This document shows positions 34,365-46,292 of a DNA stretch of 64,000 bases, piece after piece. The position numbers and the translations under genes were made by a program. A model generated the notes under the pieces. That model did not search any database. It was not told where the DNA came from and saw only the letters and a list, made by a program, of their open reading frames with translations. The stretch is taken from assembly GCA_903834135.1 (NCBI GenBank), contig CAILHZ010000007.1, positions 62,001 through 126,000 of the forward strand, given 5' to 3'. This DNA is from an uncultured Opitutia bacterium (GTDB taxonomy: Bacteria > Verrucomicrobiota > Verrucomicrobiia > Opitutales > Opitutaceae). Numbering within the stretch: the first letter of the stretch is position 1; every line of letters starts with the position of its first letter.

Positions 34365-36239
34365 TTAAAACTTCCAGTCTACCCCAGCATAAAAGCCTAA
34401 CCCAAGTGCAGGGTAACCATTCACAGGTGAATACTTTCTGTTGAGTAAATTCTCAATACGCGCATGTAGGGCAAAACGCTTAGTCATATTCCAATTAGAA
34501 TAGAGTCTAAAGATCGTGTAATTTCGGTCTATGATTGTCGCATAATTAAGTGCACTTACGTCTGATCTTTGACCAACAAAACTTGCACCTAAGCCAAGAC
34601 TTACACCACTACCAATATCTTCCCACAAATCGATTGTAGCACTATGCTCTGGTCGTCTTAGTAATAGACTATTCTGGGTAACATTTATTGCCTGCATATA
34701 GGTATATGCTGCACGCGTCTTAATAGATCCCAAGAAAATGGTCTTAGCTGCAAATTCGAGTCCATCGGTTTTTGCATGCTCTACATTTGCTGTCGTTGCA
34801 GGCGACAGCATAAAATTATCGATGATTAAATTAGTGTAATCATTGTTAAACCACGTAGCAGTTAAACTTCCGGAATTATTAGGAAAGTAGAAATCAAAAC
34901 CAAAATCCCATCCCTTTGTTTTTTCAGGAAGCAGTTTTGGATTACCTACAAAATAAGGATCTTTCCCATAAAGATCTAAAAAGCTCGGCGCATCAAATCC
35001 TGTCCCGTAACTACCTCTAAATTTAAGGAGTCTATTATTTGTAAGAATTGCTAGGGTAATACGCTCTGTATTTGCTGTGCCAAAAGTATCATAGATATCC
35101 TGTCTTGCACCCGCTGTGAGATAAACATTTTCAATAAGCATAGCCTCATCTTCTACAAAATATGCTCTGAGTGTTTGCTTCTTATCTACAGCACCAAAGC
35201 CAGTATTCTTTGTGTGCTCCAAATCTGCAGTCAAACCTGCGGTCAGTTTATTGCTTGATGTGATTTCACCTGTAAATTGCCAGTCAAGAATTTCACGCCT
35301 ATTTTGTACAACTGTATTAAGGGTCGCAGATCCTGGCCTTGGTTGATAGGCATTATAATTACGATCCTGCATACCTAAGATCAGATGTGTTTTAATATAC
35401 TGCGTTAATTGACCATCTAAAAATAGAGTACTTAACCAGTTGTGCTCTGTTTCATAGGCGTAGCGGTCATTAGTATATATATCACTAGGGTCCCCGTAGC
35501 GGTCCATTAGTCCACGCACCGTAAGACCAACACTTAAATCAGTGAAAAGTATTTTATCTAAGCGTAGCGCTACAGATGTGCCAGCAAAGCGGTTATTAAT
35601 ACGTTCATTGTTGGTTGTATACGTAGATGCCGAGACATTGTAGCCCCAACTATCTTTTACTCCCTGTAGGGAAGCTGCACCTTGGAGTGAGCCAAATGAA
35701 CCTGCGTCTGCAGAAATACTTCCGGACATAGGCCCCATACCACGTGCCGTCATAAGGGATACAACCCCTCCAACAGCCTCACCACCGTACAGTGTACTCT
35801 GTGGGCCTTGCGCAATTTCAATCGTATCACCTGGAGCTAACTTAGCTCCTGCTAGAAACACACTATAGTCTGTATTAGAATCGTTGAGTGGAATTCCATC
35901 TACTAGAAAAAGCGTTTGATTAGAATTAGAACCACGCAGGAAAACCGAAGTCACTGCTCCAATTTGCCCCGTGGAGCCGATAGGCGCTCCTGGAATTCCA
36001 GATAATGCATCTGCTACAGTAGATAATTGCCTACGAGCGAGATCAGATTGCTGAATAGAATCCACTTGCGTACCAAGAGTATTAGCAAATTCAGGAACAC
36101 GCGTTGCGGTGGTAACCTGAGGATCTAATTCAATAGAAGTATATTGAGCACGTAGCTGCATAGCACTCAGTAAAAGTGCACAGGCAAAGGCAAACGGAGT
36201 TCCGCTTCTAGCTAAAAAGCAGAATTTAATGGGTGTCAT
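34365..36239 (-). CDS. BtuB-like TonB-dependent vitamin B12 receptor
   Basis: 624 residues from ATG 36239 (a GTG at 36284 would disrupt the signal peptide). Signal peptide about 1-31, then a plug domain (VTTATRVPEF, LSTVADALSGIPGAPIG, VFLRGSNSNQTLFLVDGIPLND, IEIAQGPQSTLYGGEAVGGVV) and a 22-strand type barrel ending GLGFYAGVDWKF. The length and plug are like BtuB. The cobalamin riboswitch upstream on the same strand and the neighbouring B12-dependent methionine synthase support cobalamin as the cargo. Confidence 0.88.
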   Translation of the reverse strand: MTPIKFCFLARSGTPFAFACALLLSAMQLRAQYTSIELDPQVTTATRVPEFANTLGTQVDSIQQSDLARRQLSTVADALSGIPGAPIGSTGQIGAVTSVFLRGSNSNQTLFLVDGIPLNDSNTDYSVFLAGAKLAPGDTIEIAQGPQSTLYGGEAVGGVVSLMTARGMGPMSGSISADAGSFGSLQGAASLQGVKDSWGYNVSASTYTTNNERINNRFAGTSVALRLDKILFTDLSVGLTVRGLMDRYGDPSDIYTNDRYAYETEHNWLSTLFLDGQLTQYIKTHLILGMQDRNYNAYQPRPGSATLNTVVQNRREILDWQFTGEITSSNKLTAGLTADLEHTKNTGFGAVDKKQTLRAYFVEDEAMLIENVYLTAGARQDIYDTFGTANTERITLAILTNNRLLKFRGSYGTGFDAPSFLDLYGKDPYFVGNPKLLPEKTKGWDFGFDFYFPNNSGSLTATWFNNDYTNLIIDNFMLSPATTANVEHAKTDGLEFAAKTIFLGSIKTRAAYTYMQAINVTQNSLLLRRPEHSATIDLWEDIGSGVSLGLGASFVGQRSDVSALNYATIIDRNYTIFRLYSNWNMTKRFALHARIENLLNRKYSPVNGYPALGLGFYAGVDWKF

Positions 36240-36424
36240 AGTTGTGTAGCTGCGAAAGAGCGAACACCTATGTGCAGCTCCCACGCTTCATTTTTGCGAT
36301 GAAGAGAAATTTAAAGCGTGCGCAAAACACGCCCCAAATAGTGAGACACTCGGAATAGATATTCGGACTACGTAGTTCTTAAAAAATAAGATATATACTA
36401 TCTGATTTAAGGACCTCTACCCTC

Positions 36425-36565
36425 GCCTTCACCGATGAGTGTTTAATTCAAAGATTGGCTTTGCCCGAACCCATGTTCGGTGGGGCTTTGTGATACGTTA
36501 CCGCAGCGCAACTGTTGCTGAATTTCACAGCATTCCCTAAGACCCGAGTACTTGAAAGAACCTCT
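36425..36565 (-). promoter_or_regulatory. cobalamin riboswitch
   Basis: Read on the minus strand, the sequence has AGGTTC, then GGGTCTTAGGGAA (AGGGAA at 36538-36533), then GCTGTGAAATTCAGC followed by AACAGTTGCGCTGCGGTAACG. This matches the core of the cobalamin riboswitch (AGGGAA, GGTGAAAATCC, CCGCAACTGTAA-type segments). A CCGAAC/GTTCGG hairpin follows. It lies in the 457-bp gap before the BtuB-like gene, about 185 bases from its ATG, and should lower receptor expression when B12 is plentiful. Confidence 0.78.
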
Positions 36566-36611
36566 AAGAAGTTAGCATCCAAGGTAATGGACGAAAGGAA
36601 AGCAACTTTTT

Positions 36612-36617
36612 ATTATA
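36612..36617 (-). promoter_or_regulatory. possible -10 element upstream of the riboswitch
   Basis: TATAAT on the minus strand, about 45 bases before the riboswitch core. No clear -35. Confidence 0.35.
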
Positions 36618-36696
36618 TCATCATATACAGATTTATAGATATGACCTTGCCAAATTAGCTATACCCTGTTGAAGTTTACCCCTTTACTATACATCC

Positions 36697-37788
36697 ATGT
36701 CCACATCCGCACACGCAGAACAGAGAACAAAAGAGAGTCCCTCTTTTGAAGCACTGCGCACTTTATTTACTCAGAAGATTGGAATTCTTGATGGAGCCAT
36801 GGGGTCAATGATCCAAACCTACGGTCTTACAGAAGCAGACTTTAAAGGTGAGCGCTTCAAGAGTCATCCTCATGACCTACAAGGTAATAACGATTTACTG
36901 AGTATCACTCGCCCTGACATAATAGAAGCTATCCATACGGCCTACTTCGAAGCAGGTGCAGATATGGTTGAAACCAATACATTTAATTCAACCACTATTT
37001 CGCAAGCCGATTATCACATGCAAAGCCATGTGGATGAAATCAACACAGCAGCTGTTAGAGTTGCCCTCAGTGCAGCAAAAAAAGCACAGCTTAAAACACC
37101 TGGTAGGCGCTGTTTTGTAGCTGGAGCAATCGGGCCAATGAACCGAACTCTTTCTCTTTCACCTGATGTAAATCGTCCAGAATACAGAGCTGTTGAGTGG
37201 GATCAAGTTGTGGAGTCCTACGTTTCGCAAGCACGCTCACTTATCAAAGCAGGTGTAGATGTAATTCTTGTTGAAACGATTTTTGATACGCTAAATTCCA
37301 AAGCCGCGTTATTTGCCATCGAAAGTGTGTTTGATGAAATGAAAATCAAACTCCCTGTCATGATTTCAGTCACCATTACCGATGCTTCAGGGCGTACACT
37401 TTCTGGGCAAACCGTTGAAGCCTTCTATGCAAGTATAGCCCACGCTAAACCCTTTAGCGTTGGAATTAACTGCGCTCTAGGCGGCCGTGCAATGCGTCCC
37501 TACATAGAGGAGCTCTCACGTATTTCATCTTGCTTTGTGACCTGCTATCCTAATGCGGGACTACCTAATGCCTTCGGCGGTTACGATGAAACACCCGAAG
37601 AAATGGCTTCTGTACTGCGTGAATTCGCTCAGAACAATTGGGTGAATATGGTGGGCGGATGCTGCGGCTCAACCCCAGCACATATCGCTGCAATTGCAGA
37701 AGCGATGAAGGTTTTTAAACCGCGTATTCCAAGTGCACCTGCTGAGGTTATGCGCCTCAGCGGACTTGAAGCACTCAATGTAACATGA
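36697..37788 (+). CDS. metH: methionine synthase, homocysteine-binding part (split MetH, N-terminal piece)
   Basis: 363 residues. The homocysteine S-methyltransferase domain only: [69 protein letters not shown], and zinc ligands in GINCALGG and [12 protein letters not shown]. In most bacteria this domain is fused to the folate, cobalamin and activation domains in one chain of about 1,200 residues. Here it stops at 363 and the next gene begins in an ATGA overlap (37785-37788), so the two parts are made together. Confidence 0.93.
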   Translation: MSTSAHAEQRTKESPSFEALRTLFTQKIGILDGAMGSMIQTYGLTEADFKGERFKSHPHDLQGNNDLLSITRPDIIEAIHTAYFEAGADMVETNTFNSTTISQADYHMQSHVDEINTAAVRVALSAAKKAQLKTPGRRCFVAGAIGPMNRTLSLSPDVNRPEYRAVEWDQVVESYVSQARSLIKAGVDVILVETIFDTLNSKAALFAIESVFDEMKIKLPVMISVTITDASGRTLSGQTVEAFYASIAHAKPFSVGINCALGGRAMRPYIEELSRISSCFVTCYPNAGLPNAFGGYDETPEEMASVLREFAQNNWVNMVGGCCGSTPAHIAAIAEAMKVFKPRIPSAPAEVMRLSGLEALNVT

Positions 37789-40475
37789 GTACCACGGCCT
37801 CCTCATTTTTAGTCATCGGCGAGAGAACTAACATCACAGGCTCTCCTAAATTTGCAAAAGCAGTTAAGGCAGGTGACTGGAATCAAGCTGTTGCGATTGC
37901 ACTGCAGCAAGTTCAAAGCGGCGCTAATGTACTTGATATCAATGTAGATGAAGCGCTCATCGATGGCGAAGCCACGATGGCTATGTTTTTACGTCTGATT
38001 GGATCAGAACCTGAAATTATTAAAGTCCCTATCATGGTGGACTCCTCTAAATGGAGCGTCTTAGAAGCAGGCTTAAAAAATCTGCAAGGAAAAGGTATTG
38101 TTAATTCAATTTCATTAAAAGATGGTGAAAAAGAATTTCTAAAACGCGCACGTCTCGTTCAGCGCTATGGTGCTGCAGCAGTAGTAATGGCGTTCGATGA
38201 AAAGGGCCAAGCCGCAGACAAAGATGCTAAAGTGCGCATCTGTACTCGTGCGTATAACCTTTTAGTGGGCATGGGTTTTAATCCCTTTGATATCATTTTT
38301 GACCCCAATATTCTGACTGTCGCAACAGGTATCGAAGAACATAATAATTACGCAGTCGATTTCTTCGAAGCTACGAAAATAATCAAGGCAACTCTACCAG
38401 GCGCAAAAGTATCAGGAGGAGTCAGTAACGTTTCATTCTCTTTTAGAGGAAATAATGCAGTTAGAGAGGCTATTCATACGGTATTTTTATATCACGGCAT
38501 TAAAGCCGGTTTAGATATGGCGATTGTAAATGCCGGCATGCTCGGTGTTTACGAAGAAATTCCTAAAGATTTACTCGAACTCGTAGAAGACGTAGTGCTT
38601 AACAGAAGAAGCGATGCAACCGAAAGGCTTGTCACTAAAGCAGATGAAATCAAAGCGCTAGAAGAAGAAGCAAAATCAAATGGGGGAGCAAAGATTGCAG
38701 CTCCAGCGGCAGAAGCATGGAGACTAGGCCCAGTCGAGGAACGCTTAAAACATGCTCTAGTCAAAGGCATTGATGCCTTCATAGATAAAGATGTTGAAGA
38801 AGCTCGTTTGGATTCAGCTAAGTACACTCGCCCACTCGCCATTATTGAAGGCCCACTGATGGACGGTATGCGAGTCGTAGGAGATCTCTTCGGTGCAGGT
38901 AAAATGTTTTTACCTCAAGTGGTTAAATCTGCACGCGTGATGAAAAAAGCCGTAGCTCATTTAACGCCGTTCATGGAAGAAGAAAAACGCCTCCACCTAG
39001 CAGCTGGTGGAGACGCTCAGCCAAATGGAAAATTCTTAATCGCAACAGTCAAAGGTGATGTTCACGACATTGGTAAGAATATCGTAGCAGTTGTCCTTGC
39101 CTGCAATAATTACGAAGTAACAGATCTAGGTGTCATGGTCCCATGCGATAAGATCCTAGCAGAAGCAAAACGTATTGGAGCTGACGTGATTGGTTTATCA
39201 GGGCTTATCACACCGTCCCTAGATGAGATGGTACATGTAGCTAAAGAAATGAAACGCCAAGGTTTCACCCAGCCGCTACTGATTGGTGGTGCAACCACAA
39301 GTGCTGCTCATACTGCAGTCAAGATTGCTCAAGAATATCCTGCAGGTGTAGTACATGTTTTAGATGCATCCCGGGTAGTCAATGTGGTGAGCTCTCTACT
39401 CTCTAAAGAGCGTAAGCCGTTATTTCTTTCAGAAAATGAAATAAAACAGCAAAAACAACGTGAAGAATTTGCTGCCCGTAGAGCAAGGTCTCCTCTTATT
39501 TCATTAGGCCTTTCTCGTGAGCGTAAACCAAGTTTTGATTGGCAAGCTGTTGATATCCCGAAACCTTCATTTTTAGGGACAAAAATATTTAAAGAAGTCC
39601 CATTAACTGAGGTTGTCCCTTTAATTGACTGGGGTCCTTTCTTTAGTGCTTGGGAACTTGCAGGAAGATTCCCTGATATTCTAAAAGACGAAATTGTGGG
39701 TGTAGAAGCAACGAAGCTATATGCCGATGCCCGCACCTTACTTGACCGTATTGTAAAAGAGAAACTCTATACCGCTAAAGCAGTAGTTGGCTTTTGGCCA
39801 TGTAACGCAGTAGGTGAAGATATTGAAGTTTACTCAGATGAATCGCGCACGAAAGTTGTCACCACTTTCCATACACTGCGTCAGCAATTAGATAAACCAG
39901 TAGGCCAATTTAATACGGCTTTATCGGATTTTGTTGCACCTAAATCTAGTAACCGAATCGACTACATGGGTGGATTCGCAGTCACAGCAGGTCACGGCGT
40001 AGAACTGTTAGCTCAGGAATTCAAAGCAGCTCATGATGACTACTCTGCTATTATGGCTCAGGCCTTAGGCGATAGACTTGCTGAAGCTATGGCAGAAAAA
40101 TTCCATAAATTTGCGCGTGAAGTATGCCAATTTGGTCTCAGTGAAAACTTATCGAACGAAGATCTTATTCGTGAACGATACCGCGGCATTAGACCAGCTC
40201 CTGGTTATCCTGCTTGCCCAGATCACACGGAGAAACCAATTCTTTTTGAACTTCTTAAGGCAACAGATGCAACCGGGATTACACTTACAGAAAGTTGTGC
40301 TATGGCTCCTGCAAGTAGTGTCTCTGGTTGGTATTTTAATCATCCAGACTCGAAATACTTTGGCGTAGGTAAAATTGGTAGAGACCAAATTCAGGACTAT
40401 GCTCAGCGTAAAGGTTGGCCTGTCACTGAAGCCGAGCGCTGGCTTGGACCTTACCTAGACTACGATCCGCGTTAA
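37785..40475 (+). CDS. metH: methionine synthase, folate/cobalamin/activation part (split MetH, C-terminal piece)
   Basis: 896 residues. Pterin-binding domain ([30 protein letters not shown]), cap domain, B12 domain with [15 protein letters not shown] (the DxHxxG base-off motif) and [14 protein letters not shown], and C-terminal activation domain with [19 protein letters not shown]. Both proteins together make a complete B12-dependent enzyme that methylates homocysteine from methyl-tetrahydrofolate. It lies beside the B12 receptor and riboswitch. Its stop codon overlaps that of lnt by 4 bases. Confidence 0.95.
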   Translation: MSTTASSFLVIGERTNITGSPKFAKAVKAGDWNQAVAIALQQVQSGANVLDINVDEALIDGEATMAMFLRLIGSEPEIIKVPIMVDSSKWSVLEAGLKNLQGKGIVNSISLKDGEKEFLKRARLVQRYGAAAVVMAFDEKGQAADKDAKVRICTRAYNLLVGMGFNPFDIIFDPNILTVATGIEEHNNYAVDFFEATKIIKATLPGAKVSGGVSNVSFSFRGNNAVREAIHTVFLYHGIKAGLDMAIVNAGMLGVYEEIPKDLLELVEDVVLNRRSDATERLVTKADEIKALEEEAKSNGGAKIAAPAAEAWRLGPVEERLKHALVKGIDAFIDKDVEEARLDSAKYTRPLAIIEGPLMDGMRVVGDLFGAGKMFLPQVVKSARVMKKAVAHLTPFMEEEKRLHLAAGGDAQPNGKFLIATVKGDVHDIGKNIVAVVLACNNYEVTDLGVMVPCDKILAEAKRIGADVIGLSGLITPSLDEMVHVAKEMKRQGFTQPLLIGGATTSAAHTAVKIAQEYPAGVVHVLDASRVVNVVSSLLSKERKPLFLSENEIKQQKQREEFAARRARSPLISLGLSRERKPSFDWQAVDIPKPSFLGTKIFKEVPLTEVVPLIDWGPFFSAWELAGRFPDILKDEIVGVEATKLYADARTLLDRIVKEKLYTAKAVVGFWPCNAVGEDIEVYSDESRTKVVTTFHTLRQQLDKPVGQFNTALSDFVAPKSSNRIDYMGGFAVTAGHGVELLAQEFKAAHDDYSAIMAQALGDRLAEAMAEKFHKFAREVCQFGLSENLSNEDLIRERYRGIRPAPGYPACPDHTEKPILFELLKATDATGITLTESCAMAPASSVSGWYFNHPDSKYFGVGKIGRDQIQDYAQRKGWPVTEAERWLGPYLDYDPR

Positions 40476-42157
40476 GCAGAACGTTTTACAGTGGTAGATC
40501 TAAGTGACGTGTAGCCAAAAAAGGCTAAAGCAGCAGCAAAGATCACAAACCAATCACCAAATTGTACGTAGAAACTGAGTTTTCCTATCCAGCGTGAATC
40601 ACGCTCTACATCGACAGTTTGGGTAGTACGTAAATAAATATTACCGTCTGCATTTTGCACATGGAAGCGAACAATACCGAATTCATCTATCCAACCGCTC
40701 CAGCCTGCATTGCCGTCGCGTATAACTGGGCGACGTGTCTCTACTGCACGCAGAACGGAATGCGCTGCATGCTGAACAGCCGCACCCTCTTCTCCATACC
40801 AAGCATCATTGGTTGGAACAAACAGTACATCTGAACCTGCTAAGACATTCTCACGTGCCAGTGAGGGATAAACATCTTCGTAGCAAATAAGTGTACCAAA
40901 TGCAGTTGAACCCATGGGTAAAGTTACCACAAAAGGTTCAGCACTTTGCCCAGGTGTGAAATCAGAACCAATAGGTACTACTTTAGATAACCAGCCTAAA
41001 ATAGGACGAAGTGGGATATATTCTCCAAAGGGTACCATGTGGCGCTTAGCATAAGCCTTAGGCTCTAAGCCGTCTTTAGGCGTAACTAAAAACGCTCCAT
41101 TAAACCACTGTTCAGGCGCTACCGATGTTGCCTGATTTATTCCAACAGCTCCAAGCATTAAAGAAGAGCGAGCACTCGCAGAGACATGCTCGACAAAAGA
41201 CTTCATGTTCTGATCCCCTTTAACGGGCCACGGCATAGAGGCTTCAGGCCATACAATTAAATCCGGATGGGTATGTCCTGCTTTAAGCGTTAAATCACGA
41301 AACGTTGTGATGATACTAGGACCTTGAGCAGCATCCCATTTTTCTGCCTGAGGGATCTTAGGTTGAACAAATGCAATACGAGCAAGTGGCCTTTCAAAAA
41401 TACGTCTTACAAAGGGCTGAACCTCGACTAAAAAGATACACAAACAACTGAGCAGTAAAAAGACTGCTACCCAAAATTCCTGACTGCGTTTTTTAAGTAA
41501 AGCAAATCCATCGCGAGGAAGTTCCTCATCATAATTACCTGAAAATATTGCCTGATCTTCGAAAAATAATCTGTGTGCATAAGCAGCAAAACCAAGGTTC
41601 ATGGCAATTAGCACAAAGGAAACGCCGTAAGCACCTGTGAAAGCAGCAATTTGTAAGATAACAGGACGCTGCCACTGACTAACAGCAAGAGGTAGCCATG
41701 GAAATCCAGTTAAGACCCAAGTCCTAGACCATTCATTTACTACCCAAAGGCCAGCTAAGCCCATTTGAACAGCCACACGCACTGCGTGCGTTTGCTCACG
41801 CATACGAGGAACAGCCCACCAAACAGCTAGATACCATAGCCCTACCCAAATTCCGATAAACGGTGCGAGTAAGAAAAGTCCAACCCATGTTACATGGTGC
41901 AGCCAAAATAAAAGAATCGTCCAAGAAATCACCTGTGCGGCACCTAACGTTACTACATATAATTTAAATGAAGGTCTGCGGTACGCCCATAGAACAGCAG
42001 GAGCTGCAAAAGCGTATGCAAATTCAGGTGTCTTAAGCGGCGGAAAAGATGCAACCGTTAATGCCGTTGTAACGACTAGAACAATTGCAGCCCAAACGTA
42101 CTGAGCATTTTTTTCCCAAAATGAAACAGTGGGTTCATAGGGATCAGGTGCATTCAT
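40472..42157 (-). CDS. lnt: apolipoprotein N-acyltransferase
   Basis: 561 residues from ATG 42157 (a TTG at 42169 adds four). N-terminal half with about seven membrane helices, C-terminal nitrilase domain with the Glu-Lys-Cys triad visible in [24 protein letters not shown] and [10 protein letters not shown]. It adds the third acyl chain to outer-membrane lipoproteins. It lies 33 bp downstream of secA on the same strand, linking protein export and lipoprotein maturation. Confidence 0.94.
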   Translation of the reverse strand: MNAPDPYEPTVSFWEKNAQYVWAAIVLVVTTALTVASFPPLKTPEFAYAFAAPAVLWAYRRPSFKLYVVTLGAAQVISWTILLFWLHHVTWVGLFLLAPFIGIWVGLWYLAVWWAVPRMREQTHAVRVAVQMGLAGLWVVNEWSRTWVLTGFPWLPLAVSQWQRPVILQIAAFTGAYGVSFVLIAMNLGFAAYAHRLFFEDQAIFSGNYDEELPRDGFALLKKRSQEFWVAVFLLLSCLCIFLVEVQPFVRRIFERPLARIAFVQPKIPQAEKWDAAQGPSIITTFRDLTLKAGHTHPDLIVWPEASMPWPVKGDQNMKSFVEHVSASARSSLMLGAVGINQATSVAPEQWFNGAFLVTPKDGLEPKAYAKRHMVPFGEYIPLRPILGWLSKVVPIGSDFTPGQSAEPFVVTLPMGSTAFGTLICYEDVYPSLARENVLAGSDVLFVPTNDAWYGEEGAAVQHAAHSVLRAVETRRPVIRDGNAGWSGWIDEFGIVRFHVQNADGNIYLRTTQTVDVERDSRWIGKLSFYVQFGDWFVIFAAALAFFGYTSLRSTTVKRSA

Positions 42158-42190
42158 AAGACTGTGCAAATTAACTCTAGAACAATTAAC

Positions 42191-45166
42191 TTATCCCTGA
42201 CCGTGGCACTGCTTATATTTTTTACCACTTCCACAAGGGCAAGGATCATTGCGACCTACTTTAGGTGCTTCCCTACGTATTGTGATCTTTGGTAATTGAA
42301 TTTCTGGCTCAGGAGCCGGCTCACCTGGTGCAATACTCTGCTGAGCAGGAGCAGCTTCGATGACATTATCTGGCCCCTGCGTCTTAGCACTGCGTGCTAA
42401 GATTGTGAGCATATTCTCAAAGGATTCCAGATTGGAAGCGCTTCTGAAAAGCCCTGTGCAAATTTGTAAGCGCACATTGTTCATCAGCTCCTCAAAATAC
42501 CTGTATGCTTCTGACTTGTACTCAATGAGTGGATCTTTTTGGCCGTAGCTGCGTAACCCAATCGAGCGGCGCAGTTCTTCCATTTCTGTTAAATGTTCCT
42601 GCCAGTGGTGATCAATAGCATTAATCACAACATAGCGCTCAACAGAGCCTAAGGATTCTGAATTCTCAATTGCCTCTTTGATACCATAAGCTGCTTTAAT
42701 CTTATCTACAATCTTAGCAGCAATCGCTTCAACGTCTGAACCCTGGATCTCATCAGACTTTATGCCTGCTGGGAAATGTGAATTAAGCCATCCAACCAGA
42801 CTGTCGATAGAGGATTGTGCAGCTCCAGTCTTTAAACCGAAACCAGCAATCTCTACACGGTTAGCTACTTCTTCATAAACCTGCTCGAAGATGATATCTT
42901 TTGGACGATCCGCTACGATTGCTCCGTTACGGATTCCGTAGATAACTTCGCGCTGCTGATTAAGCACATCATCATACTGTAAGAGTCGCTTACGAATTGA
43001 GAAATTCTGCTGCTCGACTTTTTTCTGAGCTGATTCAATCGAACGATTCAAGAGCGGATGCTCCAATTCTTCGCCCTCTTGCATGGAGCCTTCCATAAGA
43101 CGTGATGCTAGATTTCCCTGCAGGAAACGGCGCATCAAATCATCTTCCAAGGAAAGGAAGAATTTAGTTAAGCCAGGATCTCCCTGACGTGAACAACGTC
43201 CACGAAGCTGTCTATCTACACGGCGAGATTCATGACGCTCTGTACCGATCACATAAAGACCACCTACATCACGTACACCTTCACCGAGTTTAATATCGGT
43301 ACCACGGCCTGCCATATTAGTAGCAATCGTGACTGCACCACGTAAGCCAGCACGAGATACAATCTCAGCTTCTTGCTCATGGAATTTTGCATTTAAAACG
43401 GTATGGATAATTCCTGTTCTACGTAACATACGAGACAACACCTCTGAGGATTCAACACTGGTTGTTCCTACAAGTACGGGCTGACCACGTTTATTAGCCG
43501 ATTCAATTTCATTAACTACTGCGTTATACTTATCGCGACGTGTCTTAAATATTGAATCATTTTTATCGATACGAATACACGGCTTGTTCGTAGGAATAGT
43601 CTGTACCGATAAGCGGTAAATTTCATGGAACTCAGTTGCTTCCGTTTCAGCCGTACCTGTCATACCGGCTAACTTCTCATACATACGGAAGTAATTTTGA
43701 ATAGTGATTGTAGCGTAGGTACGCGTCTCACGTTCAATATCCACACCTTCTTTTGCTTCAACCGCTTGATGAAGACCATCAGACCAGCGTCTTCCTGGCA
43801 TTACGCGTCCCGTATTTTCATCAACAATCATTACCTTACTCTCAGGTGATGGAGTAACAACATACTCTACATCGCGCTCATACAATGTGTACGCTTTAAG
43901 TAGCTGCGATATAGCATGAATTTCCTCTGACACTTGCGCATACGTTTGCTGCGAAGCTAATTTCTTAGCTTCACGCTGCTCTGGAGTCATCGACGTATCT
44001 TTATCTAAATCAGAAAACTCTGTAGCTAAGTCAGGTAAAACGAATGCATCTGGATTATCAGGACGAAGACGTGTGCGGCCAATTTCTGTTAAATCAGCTT
44101 GGTGCTGGCGCTCATCTACTACGAAGTAAAGCTTCTCCTTAATCTTATAGCCTTCGTCTTTATTTAGATCTGAATTTACATCTGTTTCGAGTTTATCGAG
44201 CGCTTTACGCCATTCTGGATTCTCAAGAATACGAAGCAGCTGCTTATTCTTAGGAGTACCCATTTTCACTTGTAAGAGTAACCTCAGTGCATGGTCTTTT
44301 TGTTCACTACTTGGCGCACTTTGTTCTAAAATCTCTTTAGCCTCACTAGCTAATTTATTACAAAACCTTGTTTGATCAGAAAATAGTTGGTCGATGCCCG
44401 GCTTAAGACGAGTGAAAGGCTGTTCACGTTCAATAGGAGCAGGTCCTGAAATAATTAGTGGCGTACGTGCTTCATCGATTAAAATCGAATCCACTTCGTC
44501 AACAATACAGTACCAGTGATCGCGCTGGACCTGATCTTCTTTACGCGTTGCCATGCCATTATCGCGCAAATAATCGAACCCAAATTCACTGGCTGTTCCG
44601 TAGGTTATGTGGCGAGAGTACATGTCTCGTCTTACAGCAGGAGCCATCTGCTGCTGAATACATCCAACGGTTATACCTAAGTAATTATATAAATTACCCA
44701 TCCACTCGGAGTCACGGCGGGCAAGGTAATCATTTACAGTCACAAGCTGCGTATTACGGCCTGTAAGCGCATTTAAATAAAGAGGAAGTGTAGCAACTAA
44801 TGTCTTACCTTCTCCAGTTGCCATTTCTGCAATCTTACCCTGATGCAGCGCCATGCCACCAATTAACTGGGTATCAAAATGTACCATGTCCCAAGTTAAT
44901 TCATGATCGCACACAACAACGGTGCGTCCACACAGCCGGCGTGCTGCATTCTTAACTGCAGCAAACGCTTCAGGAAGAATCTGATCTAAAGTCTCTCCTG
45001 CCTTAAGGCGGGCCATAAACTCTTCGGTCTTAGCCTTTAGTTGGTCTTCAGGCAGAGCCTGATATGCCATTTCAATCTCGTTGATCTTGGCAACGATAGG
45101 ACGGCTTGTTTCTAAGAACTTCCGGTAATGCCGACCTGCAAAAGGTTTAAACAAAAAAGAGAGCAT
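42191..45166 (-). CDS. secA: preprotein translocase ATPase
   Basis: 991 residues. Walker A in [79 protein letters not shown] and the C-terminal zinc-binding tail [17 protein letters not shown]. Longer than E. coli SecA (901) by an insertion around residues 255-400, rich in Glu and Lys. It drives Sec-dependent export of the many secreted proteins seen here. Confidence 0.97.
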   Translation of the reverse strand: MLSFLFKPFAGRHYRKFLETSRPIVAKINEIEMAYQALPEDQLKAKTEEFMARLKAGETLDQILPEAFAAVKNAARRLCGRTVVVCDHELTWDMVHFDTQLIGGMALHQGKIAEMATGEGKTLVATLPLYLNALTGRNTQLVTVNDYLARRDSEWMGNLYNYLGITVGCIQQQMAPAVRRDMYSRHITYGTASEFGFDYLRDNGMATRKEDQVQRDHWYCIVDEVDSILIDEARTPLIISGPAPIEREQPFTRLKPGIDQLFSDQTRFCNKLASEAKEILEQSAPSSEQKDHALRLLLQVKMGTPKNKQLLRILENPEWRKALDKLETDVNSDLNKDEGYKIKEKLYFVVDERQHQADLTEIGRTRLRPDNPDAFVLPDLATEFSDLDKDTSMTPEQREAKKLASQQTYAQVSEEIHAISQLLKAYTLYERDVEYVVTPSPESKVMIVDENTGRVMPGRRWSDGLHQAVEAKEGVDIERETRTYATITIQNYFRMYEKLAGMTGTAETEATEFHEIYRLSVQTIPTNKPCIRIDKNDSIFKTRRDKYNAVVNEIESANKRGQPVLVGTTSVESSEVLSRMLRRTGIIHTVLNAKFHEQEAEIVSRAGLRGAVTIATNMAGRGTDIKLGEGVRDVGGLYVIGTERHESRRVDRQLRGRCSRQGDPGLTKFFLSLEDDLMRRFLQGNLASRLMEGSMQEGEELEHPLLNRSIESAQKKVEQQNFSIRKRLLQYDDVLNQQREVIYGIRNGAIVADRPKDIIFEQVYEEVANRVEIAGFGLKTGAAQSSIDSLVGWLNSHFPAGIKSDEIQGSDVEAIAAKIVDKIKAAYGIKEAIENSESLGSVERYVVINAIDHHWQEHLTEMEELRRSIGLRSYGQKDPLIEYKSEAYRYFEELMNNVRLQICTGLFRSASNLESFENMLTILARSAKTQGPDNVIEAAPAQQSIAPGEPAPEPEIQLPKITIRREAPKVGRNDPCPCGSGKKYKQCHGQG

Positions 45167-45284
45167 GAAAGATCAGGAGATAGCCGCCGAACGTGATTTT
45201 TGCAAACGACAAATGGTGGGTTTAAAAGCCTACACAAGTCTTTATAGGTCAACAGGTTTTGAAAATGAAATTTGGCCTTAAATC

Positions 45285-46268
45285 TCAGTACGGTCCCCGA
45301 ATCGAAGCATTAACCTTCGAGGTATAGAAATCGGCGAGTTTTTTATGGAGCTCGGTGGATAGTTTAGGGAGCTCAGATGACCTTGCATTACGCTGTGCCT
45401 GCTGCGGACTTTTACCCCCAGGAATGATCACTGAAACAGCGTCAAAATCCAGACACCACCTAAGTGCTAAATCCCCCAAAGTCTGACCACTTGGGACAAG
45501 CGCTTTTAATTCATCAGCTAACTCTACTGCCTTTTCAAAGGGCAGCCCTGCAAATGTTTCACCTACATTAAACTTTGCTCCGTCCCTATTAAAGTTTCGG
45601 TGATCGTTTTCTGGAAAATGAGTTTCCTTAGTAATACGGCCACTTAGCACTCCACTGGCTAGAGGTAAACGAACAATGAGTGCTACGTTTTTTTTCTTCG
45701 CTTCTTCAAACAACGTGTGAATTGGTTTCTGTCTAAAAATATTAAAAATAATCTGCAAAGAAGTTAATCCTTCCTGATTCAAACAGATAAGCGCTTCTTG
45801 CATAGACTCTACACTCGCTCCAAAGCCTTTAATTTTACCTTCTTTTTTAAGCTCTCGTAAATGCATGAAGACTTCCCCCTGACGCATCACCTCAGTAGGA
45901 ATACAGTGAAGCTGAGTAAGATCGAGTGCTTCAACACCAAGTCGTTTAAGGGAGGCCTCTGTATGCTCTCTAATGCCAGCTCTGCTAAAATTTTCAGGCC
46001 AACCAGGAGGACTAAAACGTCCAAGCTTAGTTGCAATAAAAGGCTTCTCGCCGGTTTCTTTTAAAAATTTACCAATGATTGTTTCACTACGGCCTTTGCC
46101 ATAAACATCTGCTGTATCAAAGAAGTTAGTTCCCGTTTCAATCGCTGCTTTAAGAGTACTCAGAGCTGTTTGTTCACTGACGTCACCCCACTCAGCGCCT
46201 ATTTGCCATGTACCTAGACCAACTTCACCAATAGCAATACCCGTAGAGCCAAAAATACGTTTTTTCAT
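45285..46268 (-). CDS. aldo/keto reductase
   Basis: 327 residues, TIM-barrel NADPH-dependent oxidoreductase. GLGTWQIGAEWG, NFFDTADVYGKGRSETIIG (Asp and Tyr of the catalytic tetrad), FIATKLGRFSPPGWPE (Lys), LDLTQLHCIP (His) and the C-terminal SVIIPGGKSPQQAQRNARSSELP nucleotide site. The physiological substrate cannot be told. It lies 24 bp after the epimerase gene in the same direction. Confidence 0.9.
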   Translation of the reverse strand: MKKRIFGSTGIAIGEVGLGTWQIGAEWGDVSEQTALSTLKAAIETGTNFFDTADVYGKGRSETIIGKFLKETGEKPFIATKLGRFSPPGWPENFSRAGIREHTEASLKRLGVEALDLTQLHCIPTEVMRQGEVFMHLRELKKEGKIKGFGASVESMQEALICLNQEGLTSLQIIFNIFRQKPIHTLFEEAKKKNVALIVRLPLASGVLSGRITKETHFPENDHRNFNRDGAKFNVGETFAGLPFEKAVELADELKALVPSGQTLGDLALRWCLDFDAVSVIIPGGKSPQQAQRNARSSELPKLSTELHKKLADFYTSKVNASIRGPY

Positions 46269-46292
46269 AGTAGAAACAGCCTTCCCTTCAGC

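Noticed and set aside
36420-36690. Cobalamin or SAM riboswitch on the plus strand for metH
   Set aside because: The conserved AGGGAA and GTGAAA...GGTAAC elements read only on the minus strand, so the riboswitch belongs to the receptor gene.
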